Positions 32,955 through 43,990 of a stretch of DNA of 64,000 nt are shown piece by piece. The position numbers and the translations under genes were made by a program. This DNA is from Agrypnia vestita. Its lineage: Eukaryota > Arthropoda > Insecta > Trichoptera > Phryganeidae. Below the pieces are notes generated by a model. That model was given only the letters and a program-made list of their open reading frames with translations. It ran no database searches and was not told the origin of the DNA. Where the stretch lies: the NCBI GenBank assembly GCA_016648135.1, contig JADDOH010004244.1:62001-126000 (forward strand), given 5' to 3'. Position 1 is the first letter of the stretch. Each line of letters begins with the position of its first letter.

Positions 32955-33006
32955 TTATACACTATTTACCTATATATTATAATATATAGGTAAATAGTGT
33001 ATAAAA
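32953..33006. repeat. Perfect 54-bp palindrome
   Basis: 27 bases are followed directly by their exact reverse complement (TTTTATACACTATTTACC outermost). It directly abuts the end of the 228-bp repeat. Confidence 0.9.
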
Positions 33007-33587
33007 GTTATTTATTAATACAGTAAAAAGGTAAATTGATAATGAATAAAAAAAATATATATATAAATAATACTGAAACAACTTTCGGAACTTCACCCGT
33101 TCACATGTAGAGGACTTATTATGTGCTGCATATTTTATCTTAGTTCTTATATGTCAAATAAGACTCAACTTAATTGGATTTCGGAAGTTGCACAGAACCC
33201 ATCCAATAGTGCAAACTGAACTTGCAATGTAGACAAGCTCTCCAGTTCCGCTGCGATCTGCGAGATCCAATATAGTAAGAATAATTGCATCATCAATTCT
33301 CATAAAGTGCTGGAATTTATCATTAGGAGACCAAACAATTCTACCAAGTATCTTCCTCGGGAACTACACAGGTACTTTAACTACGGAATTCACGGTAACC
33401 ACAATAACATTAATATTCTATCATTGTTAAAATATTTATATCTAGTCTAGTCAGTATACACATCGAGTACAAAGATTTCAGATACTGTAAATAATATAAA
33501 TATAAGTATTTTTTTGTAGAAGTTCAGCTAGAACTTATGTATTATTAATAATTTTAATAGACAAGAAAAAATGTATCAATCTGTGGA
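33007..33587. other. No gene recognised
   Basis: A moderately GC part at 33090-33380 has no recognisable protein in either strand. Confidence 0.45.
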
Positions 33588-34260
33588 TTTATTTATTTAT
33601 TGTTTATTTACATTAAGATTAGTTGATACAAGATACTAATAACTGCCACACTAGGTAAAAACCTGTTCTGTGGCAGTTATTCTCATATGGTATTTATTTA
33701 GTGGATAAAAATGACAATTGAAGAATCTTAATCTAAAAGAAAATAAAAAGAAAAAATATACATATAAAATCAAGATAAAAATTTAAAGTAAATCATAGGA
33801 ATAAATCTAAGAGAAAAGAAAAGAAAATATACATATAAAATTAAGATAAAAATTTAAGTACAAAAATAAATATTATATTATAATATACTATAAATTATAT
33901 AAATATTTTTTGCCAATTCAGAGGTCAAGGGCGGATCACTTCCTCAGCATACCTTCTACCTGATATTTTTATAAACTTATTGATACGATGTTTAAAAGGT
34001 TTGTGTACAGTTATTTTTTTAGTTTCATTGGGTAACTTATTGAAGACAAGCGGGGCAGTGAAATTATATTGTCTTTGCCCAAAAGACGTTTTCCTTTTAG
34101 GTACCTCAAAATTAATTGCATTTGCCAATCTTGTAACCCGTGTTTGTTGTGTACGATTAAAATTTACCTTGTCCTTGTGGAATTTTAAAAGTATGTTTTA
34201 AGGTATAATTGTCTCGGGTCAAGAACGTTAAATATTCCAAACAAATCATCTGAAGGAAAC
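33588..34260 (-). pseudogene. LINE fragment: polymerase C-terminal tail and 3' UTR, copy 1
   Basis: The minus strand is open from about 34195 to 33925 and encodes QQTRVTRLANAINFEVPK, then SFGQRQYNFTAPLVFNKLP, then FKHRINKFIKISGRRYAEE, a typical CR1/Jockey-like C-terminus. The roughly 335-bp 3' UTR ends with a hairpin (ACTGCCAC/GTGGCAGT, about 33640-33680) and a TAAATAAA-type tail near 33590. The same tail and hairpin occur on the plus strand at 38237-38700. The 5' portion is missing. Confidence 0.8.
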
Positions 34261-34319
34261 ATTCTCGATTTCTTGGTGATTATACGATTATTATATGGAT
34301 ATGTTATATTAAATAAATA

Positions 34320-34510
34320 AGTATAAATGTTATTAAAATCTTTTGTTTACCCACCAATAGTTGATATTGAAAAGCGTTGGATAAAAATAGTATTTCAAAA
34401 TAATCATATGACAAATTCAGTAATTAAAAACATTCCAAGTATCTGTACTAAAAATAAATTAAAGAATTATATATTACGTAACAAGGATAAGGATGACATT
34501 TAAAAAAATA
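34320..34510 (+). pseudogene. PLE coding remnant
   Basis: The plus strand encodes NNHMTNSVIKNIPSICTKNK, then LKNYILRNKDKDD, matching the segment just before the GIY-YIG domain in 15359-15960. It stops before the endonuclease. Confidence 0.65.
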
Positions 34511-34572
34511 TTAATTAAAATATTTATTTATTTATTTTTGATGTTTATGGCGTCAACTTTGTGGTTGGACAT

Positions 34573-34843
34573 AATTATAAATTTTAATTAAATAATTTTG
34601 TATAAACCATTTAAATAATGACTCTACGTCTACCGGTTTCGATACCACCGTATCTTCATCAGGACTGAAATACAACTGGCTATCCATTACTTATCCTTCA
34701 GAATTGATTTGTTTACTAGGATAGGTAATGGATAGTCAGTTGTACGTCAGTCCTGATGAAGATACGGTGGTATCGAAACCGGTATACGTAGAGTCATTAT
34801 TTAAATGGTTTATACAAAGTTATTTAATTAAAATTTATAAATT
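34573..34843. mobile_element. Foldback of two PLE termini, each with a hammerhead-like motif
   Basis: Arms 34573-34696 and 34719-34843 are inverted copies around a 22-base loop. Each contains CTGATGA, stem GATAC/GTATC, GAAA and ACCGGT. The left motif is on the minus strand (34631-34662) and the right one on the plus strand (34753-34784). The left copy also allows a 3-bp stem I (GTC/GAC). PLE coding remnants lie on both sides (34320-34510 and 34890-35140). Confidence 0.8.
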
Positions 34844-34889
34844 AATTTGTTATGATTGCTATCATTTTTATATAGTAAAAATTTAAAAT

Positions 34890-35140
34890 CAATAACCTTT
34901 TTGAATTTTCTAATCATCTTGTGGAAACGAACCATTCTTTCGATATTAACAAGGGTTTAGAAATTTTATATACAAAAATCATAAGATTGCAGTTAAATAA
35001 ATTGTGAATTTTAGAAATTAGAAAAAAGTGTTGAATTTGTATTCAGATTCGTTTTGTATCCTGATGGAGGGACCATTGGCCCCAAAATATGTTAATACTT
35101 CAATGAATCAATGGTTTTATACAAAGTGTTTTCTTTTCAT
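34890..35140 (+). pseudogene. PLE coding remnant
   Basis: The plus strand encodes FSNHLVETNHSFDINKGLEI then LYTKI, matching the post-GIY-YIG region of 15359-15960. It is followed by a degenerate hammerhead-like end (CTGATGGAGGG). It probably belonged to the same insertion as 34320-34510, split by the foldback. Confidence 0.65.
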
Positions 35141-35150
35141 TACTAAAAAC

Positions 35151-35310
35151 TAGCTGAAACCTGTCAAAAATGAGCGTACTTTTACATGTCGGTTTCTAAG
35201 GAATAAGTATTGATTTATTTATATAAAAAAAGGAAAAGAAAAAGAAAATGCTATAAAGGAGCTACACGAAGTTACCATGGACGGACGGATGGACAAACAA
35301 CGAAATGATT
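35151..35310 (-). mobile_element. Helitron-like fragment, second family
   Basis: Minus-strand end TTTCAGCTAGTTT, preceded by CGCTCATTTTTGACAGG, CCGACATGTAAAAGTAC and a GTCCATCCGTCCGTCC leader, as at 23613-23890. Confidence 0.5.
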
Positions 35311-35354
35311 ATGTTCGATAATGTTATCACAAAGTTATTTTTCTGTTATTGAAG

Positions 35355-35990
35355 AAGAAAGAATTTATTATTCAATTCAATTCAATTTTTATTTATTACA
35401 TAATATGTACATTACAAACTTTATGTTTAATGCATACATATTATGAATTTATACACATATATATACATACATACACATATACATATACATACATATATAC
35501 ACACCCATATACATATTGTATATTAAAATAACAATTTATTATTAACTAATTAAAAGTGACCTGTACAATCTGGTCAGAGGTGTAGGAGAACCCTGCTTCG
35601 GAAAACCCCCTCAGACACATGGAATATATCAATATCCAAAGCGATTTTGTTCAGCATAGCTGTAGCTTTTCCAACAGGCATAACCATCGGCAGGTTGGTC
35701 CTGTATATTGGAATGTGAAACAATCTATGCTGACGATGTCTAAGGTAATTATCAGGAACATACAAACCAATGCTCTGCATAATTTCAGTATTGTCGATCG
35801 TACCGCGCAACAATCGATAAAAATGTGTAATCAAATACACATTCCTTCTAGTCTCTAAACTATTGTAGCCAAGCATACCCTGGAGAAACTCGGTTGGGTA
35901 AAGCCAAGGATAATGCCCGTACTCTCTCATGTAGAGATATCTCAGAAACTTCTTTTGGCTTTGGCGAAGTCATTATATGAACAGTCTACC
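35355..35990 (-). pseudogene. LINE fragment: polymerase C-terminal region
   Basis: The minus strand (35930-35574, 118 codons) encodes LGYNSLETRRNVYLITHFYR, then GTIDNTEIMQSIGLYVPDN, then RLFHIPIYRTNL, then DIDIF, the usual order in the C-terminal domain of Jockey/CR1-like polymerases. Downstream is an AT-rich 3' UTR containing a CA/TA microsatellite and a TTGAATTGAATTGAAT tail near 35370. The upstream coding part is missing. Confidence 0.75.
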
Positions 35991-36433
35991 TGATGTCCCG
36001 CGTCCAGAGCTATTATGATAATTTATTAAAAGTCAGGCTGCAAAGTGCTCAAACGACCAGTTTCCCAGAGCCCCGAGCAAATTGCATAACGACCAGCGTT
36101 AATCCAATCATGGGCTGTGACATTCATCATCATAAACATCTCCGTCACCGTCATTGGCCGCTGTTAGGTTAATTGCTGGAGCTGCTGGCGGCCAATTTGA
36201 ATATCCTACCCGGCCGGAACAGCGCGTAGCGTCTCAAGTGGTCGCTTCCTCGTGCCCCACTTCTCTATATCTGCTGTGTCTGTTCAAGAGTGTCTTCAGA
36301 CTTCTGCAGCTCTAAGATTTCCATTTTACTCAATTATACATGTGACGTATTATGACCACCTCCAGCACTTTTATATATATATAAACATTTTCGATAATTT
36401 TTTCGGTAGTTTTGTGTTATTTTTTTTATTTTA
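35991..36433. other. No gene recognised
   Basis: A GC-richer part at 36100-36250 includes GGCCGC...GCGGCC in inverted order. The origin is unknown. Confidence 0.45.
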
Positions 36434-36635
36434 TTACTCCCTTTGCAATTAACTCGTGGCGTCTGCTTGCTTGACGAAAAAAGTTTGGATCGATTTTTAA
36501 CCCTTTTCCCGTGATCCAACCGAGCTGAAACTTTGCAAGCAGACTCGTGGCGACGTGGAGAAGAACTATCAAATTTTCGTTAAAAAAAAAAAAAATTTTT
36601 GGATTTTTAAAAGTTTTAATGTTTTTTTTTAATTT
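36434..36635 (-). mobile_element. Family A repeat, copy 5 (partial)
   Basis: Only the ACTCCCTTT end and core are present, up to the TCAAATTTTCGTTAAAA block. The rest is missing. Confidence 0.75.
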
Positions 36636-38236
36636 TATTCTATTCTATGAATTATTATATTAACAGAGAGACACAATCGCTTGACAAGATGAAATACAAA
36701 AAAAATAGTTTAATGTCTCTGACAATTAAAGGACAAATAGGACATAACCATAGATAAGTCAATTTGACAATGACAGATAAAACATCATTTAACCGATTGT
36801 TCTAAATTTAACTTTAATATAGACACAAAGGGGCTCATGATATATATATAATATACATGATTAGGGAGGGGGACGATATATATAGTATATGCCTATGAAT
36901 CCATATGAATCTACCCCCTCGCTTATATTTAAGACACATTAAATTGCAGTCAAAGTATTTATTTTTGCATAAGTAAATCCTCCAATAGAGGAAGTGGTGT
37001 TAGTATGGAGTATGGTCTATATATGTGCTATATATATAATATCGCAACCCCGCTCAAGTAGTGTCACAACTCAAAAAAATACATTACGTTACGTGACATT
37101 GTTTATGTTTGGTATGTTCATAATTTTGGTTAATATTACAATTACACTAGTGCCCTCTAGGAACAAGCAGTTGAACTATATGGGCATGACACTTTCTAAT
37201 ACAAGATTTTGTATATATATATATATATATAATCGCAATCGTGGTCAAAAAAATCGTAGTGCATCAAAATGTATGACAATTTCATAAAGAACCCTGGAAA
37301 GAACAATGCCGGGACTTCTTGATAGAAAAATTAAATCCAAAGGAGCCGCTATATTAGAACCAGTGAAATTTGATTGAAGATGAGGACGAAAATAGATTTA
37401 CGGACGTGCAAATGAACCATTAAAATTTGTAATATAATGTTTTACGCATAAAATTTTTAATTATAATGGTTCATTATAATTATACTACAGAGGATTGATA
37501 TTCACATTTTATACTATTATTGCTTTCAAACAATTAATTGGGAGTCGCATAATACCCCCAGGTAGTCAAAGATGACAGAAAAATGGCAAATTAATAAAGG
37601 TAATATTTTTTCCCGGTAAATAAATCATATTTTTGATATTGCGTTGCAATTAAATTACCACAAAAGCCTCCCAAAACCGGGCACAATCTAACAATTACTA
37701 AAAATAAAATGTTGTTTCATAACAGGAACAAAAGAGAAACGAAATGAACTTTTTTATTTTAATTATGAGGCCATTCATTTAAAATATTTTAATGGTCTTC
37801 ATAAATTCGAAATCCGGCCAGACGCGAACTCGTAAAAAAGGTCATAAAACCCCAAACCCTAAGCTTTCTGAGCCCAGCCTGTGAAAGGAATAAAGGATTG
37901 TTTTCCAAATGTAAAACCAACAAAGAAATTTTTTTAAATCCCTTTGTGGGGTATGTTTTATACTTAAAGTGAGACTGTCGCGATTATTTAATTATTTGTT
38001 GTGTATAAAATAAAGTGAATGCACTCTACACCAATTGAAATTTCAAAAACTTTTTAAAGAGTCTCTTATTCATGTATATAATATTATGTACTTCATTACT
38101 AACACGCCACTACTCCACTCCTTTGTCTTGACTCCTGGCACACCTCTTAACACATCTAGTCTTTAGAAGACGTCTTATTTTTCTGATGCAATCTTTATTT
38201 CTTATTCGTTAATCCTGTTCCCCGCTTGATAAAAAT
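36636..38236. other. 1.6-kb stretch with TA repeats; possible decayed PLE terminus
   Basis: TA microsatellites lie at 36838-36885, 37020-37045 and 37210-37232. Around 37810-37900 the order CCGGCCAGACGC, GGTCATAAAACCCC, TTTCTGAG and CCTGTGAAAGG loosely resembles the PLE-type terminus of 8880-9000. No gene is recognised. Confidence 0.4.
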
Positions 38237-38700
38237 TACAGTACACAAACCTTTTAAACACCGTATCACTAATTTTATAAAAATATCAGGTAGAAGGTAT
38301 GCTGAAGAAGTGATCCTCCCTTGACCTCTAAATAGGCAAAATCTGCTTTATATAATTTCAAGTATACTCTAATATAGTATTTATTTTTGTATCTACTTAA
38401 ATTTTTTATTTATTGTATCGTATCTTTTGTGTTTATTTTTTTATATACTTAAATTTTTATCTTAATTTTATATGTATATTTTCTTTTCTTTTAGATTTAT
38501 GTATTCTTATGATTGTATATATTCCTAAATTCTTTCTGCTTTCTTTTTTACGTGTATACTTCTTTACTATTATTATTTGTTACTATTACATATCTAGCAA
38601 ATGAGAATAACTGCCACAGAACAGGTTTTACCTGGTGTGGCAGTTATTAGTAACTTATATTAAAACAAATGTAAAATAAACAAATAAATAAATAAAAGTC
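38237..38700 (+). pseudogene. LINE fragment: polymerase C-terminal tail and 3' UTR, copy 2
   Basis: The last 30 or so codons (PFKHRITNFIKISGRRYAEE) and a stop are followed by the same 3' UTR, hairpin (38604-38647) and AAATAAATAAA tail as the minus-strand copy at 33588-34260. The copy is extremely 5' truncated. Confidence 0.8.
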
Positions 38701-38879
38701 GGGAGTCGTACAGAGAATTTAGGCTTTGGAAAAGTGGAGTTTGAGAGTATACGAAAACGAGTTTTACTGACATGTCTGTGAAGGATTATTCCATTCATTG
38801 TATACATTGCCAGATGCATACATGCTTTCGAGATGTGGTGCTAGAGTCGGATGCTACGTTTACCAATGACTACTGCTAA

Positions 38880-39645
38880 AGCCATGTATTCACTAGGGGA
38901 CAAATTGTCCCTCAACAGCACGCGCGGCATAGAGTCTACGTGACGTTGCAACGTCGTGCACTGTTCCGCGACCTCGCGCACAACATAGCGCGACATTTCT
39001 ACGTGCCGTGGCAACGTTGCCATGCGCACGGTACCCGAGCGTACTCACTGCACATTCCGCTGAGTCGTCATTAACCCTACGTTGGATTTTATCAAGTGAA
39101 TACTCAGAGCGCATGGTATACCTTCAATGATGACATGCGAGGAAAAACGAATCTTTCTTGAACTTGATTCGAGCTGTATCGATCGAAGAATCGCATAGAA
39201 ATGTCCGCCTTACTTATCTCTTTGCAGTAAATAATTGTCGCATTCCCTCCTCTGACTTTTCGATAAACCTCATTAACATAAAACAGATACGCGGCGCTAT
39301 CATCATAACCTCATAGGGCGATATATTTCCGCGACGTCTGGAAAACAATAATTATTTGCAAAAAGGACCTTGTTTTTAATAATATTCAATTTACTACAGT
39401 AAAACCTCGTTTATTTGAAATTGCGACCCAAAAATTTCGAATTGCGCGGAACCCCGTTTTCGCCAAATGAGATACCGCAGCTGTCAACATAAGCTCATCG
39501 GGTGACATTTCCGCGACAAGATATGCGAGTCCCGGTGTGTACACGTCAAATGGCCGCGTCATTGTCCCCGAAACATGAGCGTAGATGTTGATGCGACATG
39601 CCGAGCAGAATGTTTCGCGATTTGTCCCCTAGTGAATACATGGCT
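38880..39645 (+). mobile_element. TIR element (763-bp family), copy 2
   Basis: Same 26-bp ends as copy 1 and flanked by TAA on both sides (38877-38879 and 39646-39648), a clean 3-bp target duplication. The interior is more diverged than in copies 1 and 3. Confidence 0.85.
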
Positions 39646-40131
39646 TAACTCTTTAGGAACGCCGTACCTATGAAAGAAAGACTTAACGCAACATCCAGGA
39701 AAACAATTCTTTCGTATTTTAGAATTGTTGCTGGATGGATGGAATAGAGGGAGACAAACTGGAGAAATTGATTAAAACCGGGAACGGACAAAAAGGGCTA
39801 TCTGCAGTACATTGAAATGAGACATGACCGGAACATGACGTCATTGAAATGAGACATGACTGGAGCATGACGTCATTGAAATGAGACATGACCGGAACAT
39901 GACGTCGCCATCTGGAGATTAGCTGTTTGATCTGTAGAAGTACATTAAAGGACTGCTATACTCAGTAATGGGTGTATTGACTAACAGAGAAAGATTATCA
40001 GAAAAGAGGGTGACAATACGGAAAGGTTTATGTTGACTGAGTGGGACTGAATGCATACATTAAGCCTTGCCTTCATTAGGAAAAATCAACGAAGCCAAAA
40101 AAAAACATAACATCTAGATATCAACAAAAAA
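39646..40131. other. Possible decayed element containing a 32-bp tandem repeat
   Basis: Apart from the tandem at 39811-39906 I recognise nothing. Short frames look transposon-like but cannot be assigned. Confidence 0.4.
39811..39906. repeat. Three tandem 32-bp units with TGACGTCA sites
   Basis: The unit is ATTGAAATGAGACATGACC followed by GGAACATGACGTC, repeated exactly three times with two substitutions in unit 2. The two inner junctions create perfect TGACGTCA, the CREB/ATF palindrome. Confidence 0.9.
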
Positions 40132-40668
40132 AGTAACTCATAAAAACCAAGTTTTTATTATACTCCCTTTCTTTGTAAAATATAACAACAATTAAAGACG
40201 AATTAAAACATATAACATAACACTAAACTTACAGTAATTTAATATATTTCTTAAATGTCAGATTTTTTGAGCTTTGATAAGACACTTCATGCTTTGAAGA
40301 TTAAATTCTAAAAACATTTGTCAGTCAATTTAGATTTTCGAAATTCGCAGTGAAGTGTACCTATTATGTATACCGACGGAGTAATTCAAGTTTAGAAAAT
40401 ATTCCGCATCGTTATCGGGCCGCCGTTGCTAGCAATCAAACTTTGGAAATGATTCCAATTTGAAAAAAACCATTAAAATTTCTAAAAATCCGAAATCATA
40501 CTATAATTATTTATTTTTTTAACGAAAATTTGATAGATCTTTTTGAACGTCACCACGAATCTGCTTGCAAAGTTTCAGCTCGATTGGATCACGGGAAAAG
40601 GGTTAGCTTTTTCGACGGCAGCCGGCAAGCAAGCAAGCAGACGCCACGAGTAAATATAAAGGGAGTAA
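40132..40668 (+). mobile_element. Family A repeat, copy 6
   Basis: A nearly full-length copy with both ends and the core. AAGGGAGTA at the right end is intact. Confidence 0.85.
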
Positions 40669-41167
40669 GAATATAAAATATGACTATGATAATGTTGTTG
40701 TACTCTGTGGGTCAGTGCTGGTGTAAAGGAACAGACATCGAGCCAAGCTAAAAATATTGAGATGAACTGTACAAGTCGCAAGACTATTGAAGAGGCCGAA
40801 TCGGATGTTGTTGACATGTAACACGATTCATAGAACCGTATGCTGCGTTGTAACTTTGCGGGAGAACTTAACCATTAAATAATAAGTGGGATATCCAAAT
40901 CTGAAATCCGAAAATGGCTCAATAGAACGTCGAACTTGTCGAATAATTTGTAGCAACGGGAGGTTTGTTTCAATATCACAACAGCTGCAGCTCGTTAATA
41001 ACGAGAATAGGAACCGCAATTTAAATGTTGATCCATTAATCTTTTCGGAAGCCATTTGGTTCAGGCTTGCACCTGGAAAACGCTCGAAACTTTGTTTATA
41101 TCGGCGAAAGAATAGCGGCTCGACGCGGTTCAATGAGCGGTCCGGCGCTCGGCGTCTTGGACTTAAA
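40669..41167. other. No gene recognised
   Basis: Overlapping open frames on both strands (40828-41254) end inside the neighbouring TIR element and have no recognisable domain. I judge them fortuitous. Confidence 0.45.
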
Positions 41168-41930
41168 AGCCATGTATTCACTAGGGGACAAATCGCGAAA
41201 CATTCCGCTCGACATGTCGCATCAACATCTACGCTCATGTTTCGGGGACAATGACGCGGTCAATTGACGTGTACACACCGGGACTCGCATATCTTGTCGC
41301 GGAAATGTCATCCGATGAGGTTATGGATGACAGCTGCGGTATCACATTTGGCGAAAACGGGGTTCCGCGCAATTCGAAATGTTTTTTTGGGTCGCAATTT
41401 CAAATTAACGAGGTTTTACTGTAGTAAATTGAATATTATTAAAAACAAGGTCCTTTTCGCAAATAATTATTGTTTTCCAGACGTCACGGAAATATATCGC
41501 CCTATGAGGTTATGATGATAGCCGCGTATCTGTTTATGTTAATGAGTTTATCGAAAAATAAGAGGAGAAAAAAGAGGAGAATGCGAAATTATTAGCTGCA
41601 AAGAGAAAGAAGGACGGGCATTCTATGCGATCTTCGATCGATACAGCTCGATGAGTTCGAGAAAAATTTCGTTTCCCCGCATTGTCATCTTGACAGATAC
41701 AGCGCATGCGTATTCACTTGTAAATATACCACGTGGTACTGACGCTCCGCGGAATGTTGCAGTGAGTACGCTCGGGTACCGTGCGCATGGCAGCGTTGCC
41801 ACGGCACGTAGAAATGCCTCGCTATGTTGTTCGCGAGGTCGCGGAACAGTGCACGACGTTGCAACGTCACGTAGACTCTATGCCGCGCATGCTGTTGAGG
41901 GACAATTTGTCCCCTAGTGAATACATGGCT
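41168..41930 (-). mobile_element. TIR element (763-bp family), copy 3, inverted
   Basis: The 26-bp ends match exactly and the whole length is the same as copy 1 but in reverse orientation. A plus-strand stretch near 41420-41470 would encode KLNIIKNKVLFANNY, similar to the PLE segment KLNVINNQVLFANSY at about 15480-15545. The 3-bp flanks (AAA and TTA) do not match. Confidence 0.85.
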
Positions 41931-42395
41931 TTAGCCAGTTCGGAAATTACTTGGAAACTTCCGCGTTAAAGCTGTTCTCTGGGCTTCGGCATCCAATTGA
42001 ATTCCAGGAATAATGGCCCGCGATAAATACATAATTCACCGAGTTATTCTAACGATTTCGGGTTGGGCTTCGTTTTCTTACGAGGGAACCCTGCATGGCC
42101 GGCTATGCCGCGCGCCGATTCGCAGTATGGATTTAACGCGAAGCTAATGGAATCTGTTGTGAGGGAAATTTGGTATCTGTTTGTAAGTGAAAATCTGACA
42201 GTTATATTCTTAGAGTATATACAATGGATTGTATATACTCTAAGGTTATATTACACGTGGATTTGATATGCTATAGGATCTCGTCGTATGAAATTTTCAT
42301 ATCTCGAATAGGTTTGTGGAACGAATTAAGTCGGTTGGTAAAGTTAATTAAAAATGCCCCCTTTATACGATTTTAGTTTTTCTTGATGGAGGTTC
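41931..42395. other. No gene recognised
   Basis: Contains the palindrome at 42209-42244. A short GC-richer part at 42060-42130 has no identifiable protein. Confidence 0.45.
42209..42244. repeat. 36-bp palindrome with 17-bp arms
   Basis: CTTAGAGTATATACAAT, then GG, then its exact reverse complement. Confidence 0.9.
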
Positions 42396-43170
42396 TTTAA
42401 GTTGGGGGGCTCTTATAAAAGTAACTTACAGACTCTTAAAACAACTCAAAAATTAATTATCAAAGTAATATTTATAAAAACATAGAACCTTTTCTACAGA
42501 TTTGCTTTTTAAAGAAATTAATGTACCAACATTAGAGAGATTATACAAAAACACACCAATTTTACAAATACATAAAGAAACATTCACTCAACAAAATATA
42601 AATACACCACAAACTCATAATACTCATAGTCATAGCCAAAGAGCGCAAATAACAGGATGTACAATTGCAAATTCCTAAATACATATAACAAAACAGCCAC
42701 ACAACACCATTACACATATCTAGGTGTCAAATATTTCAATAACTTACCAATGAATATTACAACTGAAGAACACTATACAAAATTCAAGAAATACATAAAA
42801 CAAATAGAATATACATAATTAAAACAAAAAATAGTTAGAATTATAAAAAATAATGATACTCCGAAATACTTAGTATACTTGAGTCACTAATATTTATCTT
42901 ATGATGATTGTATTTCTCTACACTGTTCCATTATTAAATTATACATTAATTAATAATGCTCTTATGTATCATACTTCTGTCCCCAAACAGAATTATTTTC
43001 GCTGGGGACAGTTAAATATGTATAAAAAAAATGTAATATTCAATGTAAAATGTGTGTAATATTTTTATTTTCAATAAATAAATTTCAATATATAAAAAAA
43101 AAAAAATTTGTCTGTTTTTACTTTTAAAACTGAACGCTATGTCGTTGTAGGGGTCCCTCATTATGTATAT
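42395..43170 (+). pseudogene. LINE fragment with frameshifts, polymerase C-terminal end and 3' UTR
   Basis: Across frames the plus strand reads SNLQTLKTTQKLIIKVIF, then KEINVPTLERLYKNTPILQI, then HYTYLGVKYFNNLPMNI, then FKKYIKQIEY and a stop, the known order of a CR1/Jockey-like C-terminus. The roughly 350-bp 3' UTR includes CTGTCCCCAAACAG and CTGGGGACAG, which pair as a hairpin. The last 380 bp recur at 45938-46320. Confidence 0.7.
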
Positions 43171-43569
43171 TCTAGTTATGTTAGGATGTCACTCCAAGAC
43201 CATGTTCTGAAGCATTTTCCAGTTATAAAATATCTCATAGGCAATAGCTTAAGGAATCTATCCTTTTGTAATATTTTTCTCTTTATTCTCCTGTAATGAA
43301 TTTTTTTCCGCTAGCCCGACCTGATGTTTATGCAGATCCATCAGTTCTTCTTCTTCAGCTGCACTTATATTCCCTTACATATATTCCCCTTCACGAAGCA
43401 TTTTCAGCTTCGAAGCACTGGTGAAAAGTACTTTTGTGTAGAGCTTCTTATGTAATCTGTAAAAGTAGCTATTGTAGGATTCGTGGTATGAAATGTAAAT
43501 ATTTCAAAGTGTATATATTTACGTTTTAATGTGTCAACGAGAACTATCTTACGGAAGAATTCAGAAAAT
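43171..43569. other. No gene recognised
   Basis: Mixed sequence without a supported feature. Confidence 0.45.
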
Positions 43570-43710
43570 TCGAAAAAATCAGCGCATGTTTTTCGCAGCA
43601 TCTGCCTCAAGTGTACCTACACCAACTAAACTCAATATTTATGTCCTTCGCGCTGCGCGGTGACCTGAATACACGTCTACACTTGAGCAGACGTGTTATA
43701 AAATGAAATC
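43570..43710. repeat. Dispersed repeat shared with 25150-25245
   Basis: Carries GCGCATGTTTTTCGCA and CTTGAGCAGACGTGTT with a longer middle part. Confidence 0.55.
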
Positions 43711-43724
43711 TTTCAATTCCTGTT

Positions 43725-43990
43725 ATTTACTACTAGAAATATTGGTATTTTTCTATCAGGAGTTTAAAGATAAAATCATCTTTTTTTTTTAATTGGTTGA
43801 GAACTTTGTAGATTGACATTTAAAAAAAATAATTTTAATATTTGTTATAATCTACTTACATATATTTATTAATTACACCTAAACCTTTCTATCGTCAAGG
43901 TTTTTCCGAAACATGTAGGTAATTAATAAATATATAAGTAGATTAAAACAAATATTAAAATTATTTTTTTAAAACGTTTTTATTAAGAAG
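43725..43990. mobile_element. Foldback of PLE termini, hammerhead halves at the junction
   Basis: The AT-rich arms (ATTTTAATATTTGTT, AATCTACTTA) are inverted copies and match the single terminus at 46840-47040. At the centre one arm retains CTTGACGA (minus strand) and the other GAAACATGTAGG (plus strand), so a hammerhead-like motif is split across the inversion. Confidence 0.65.
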
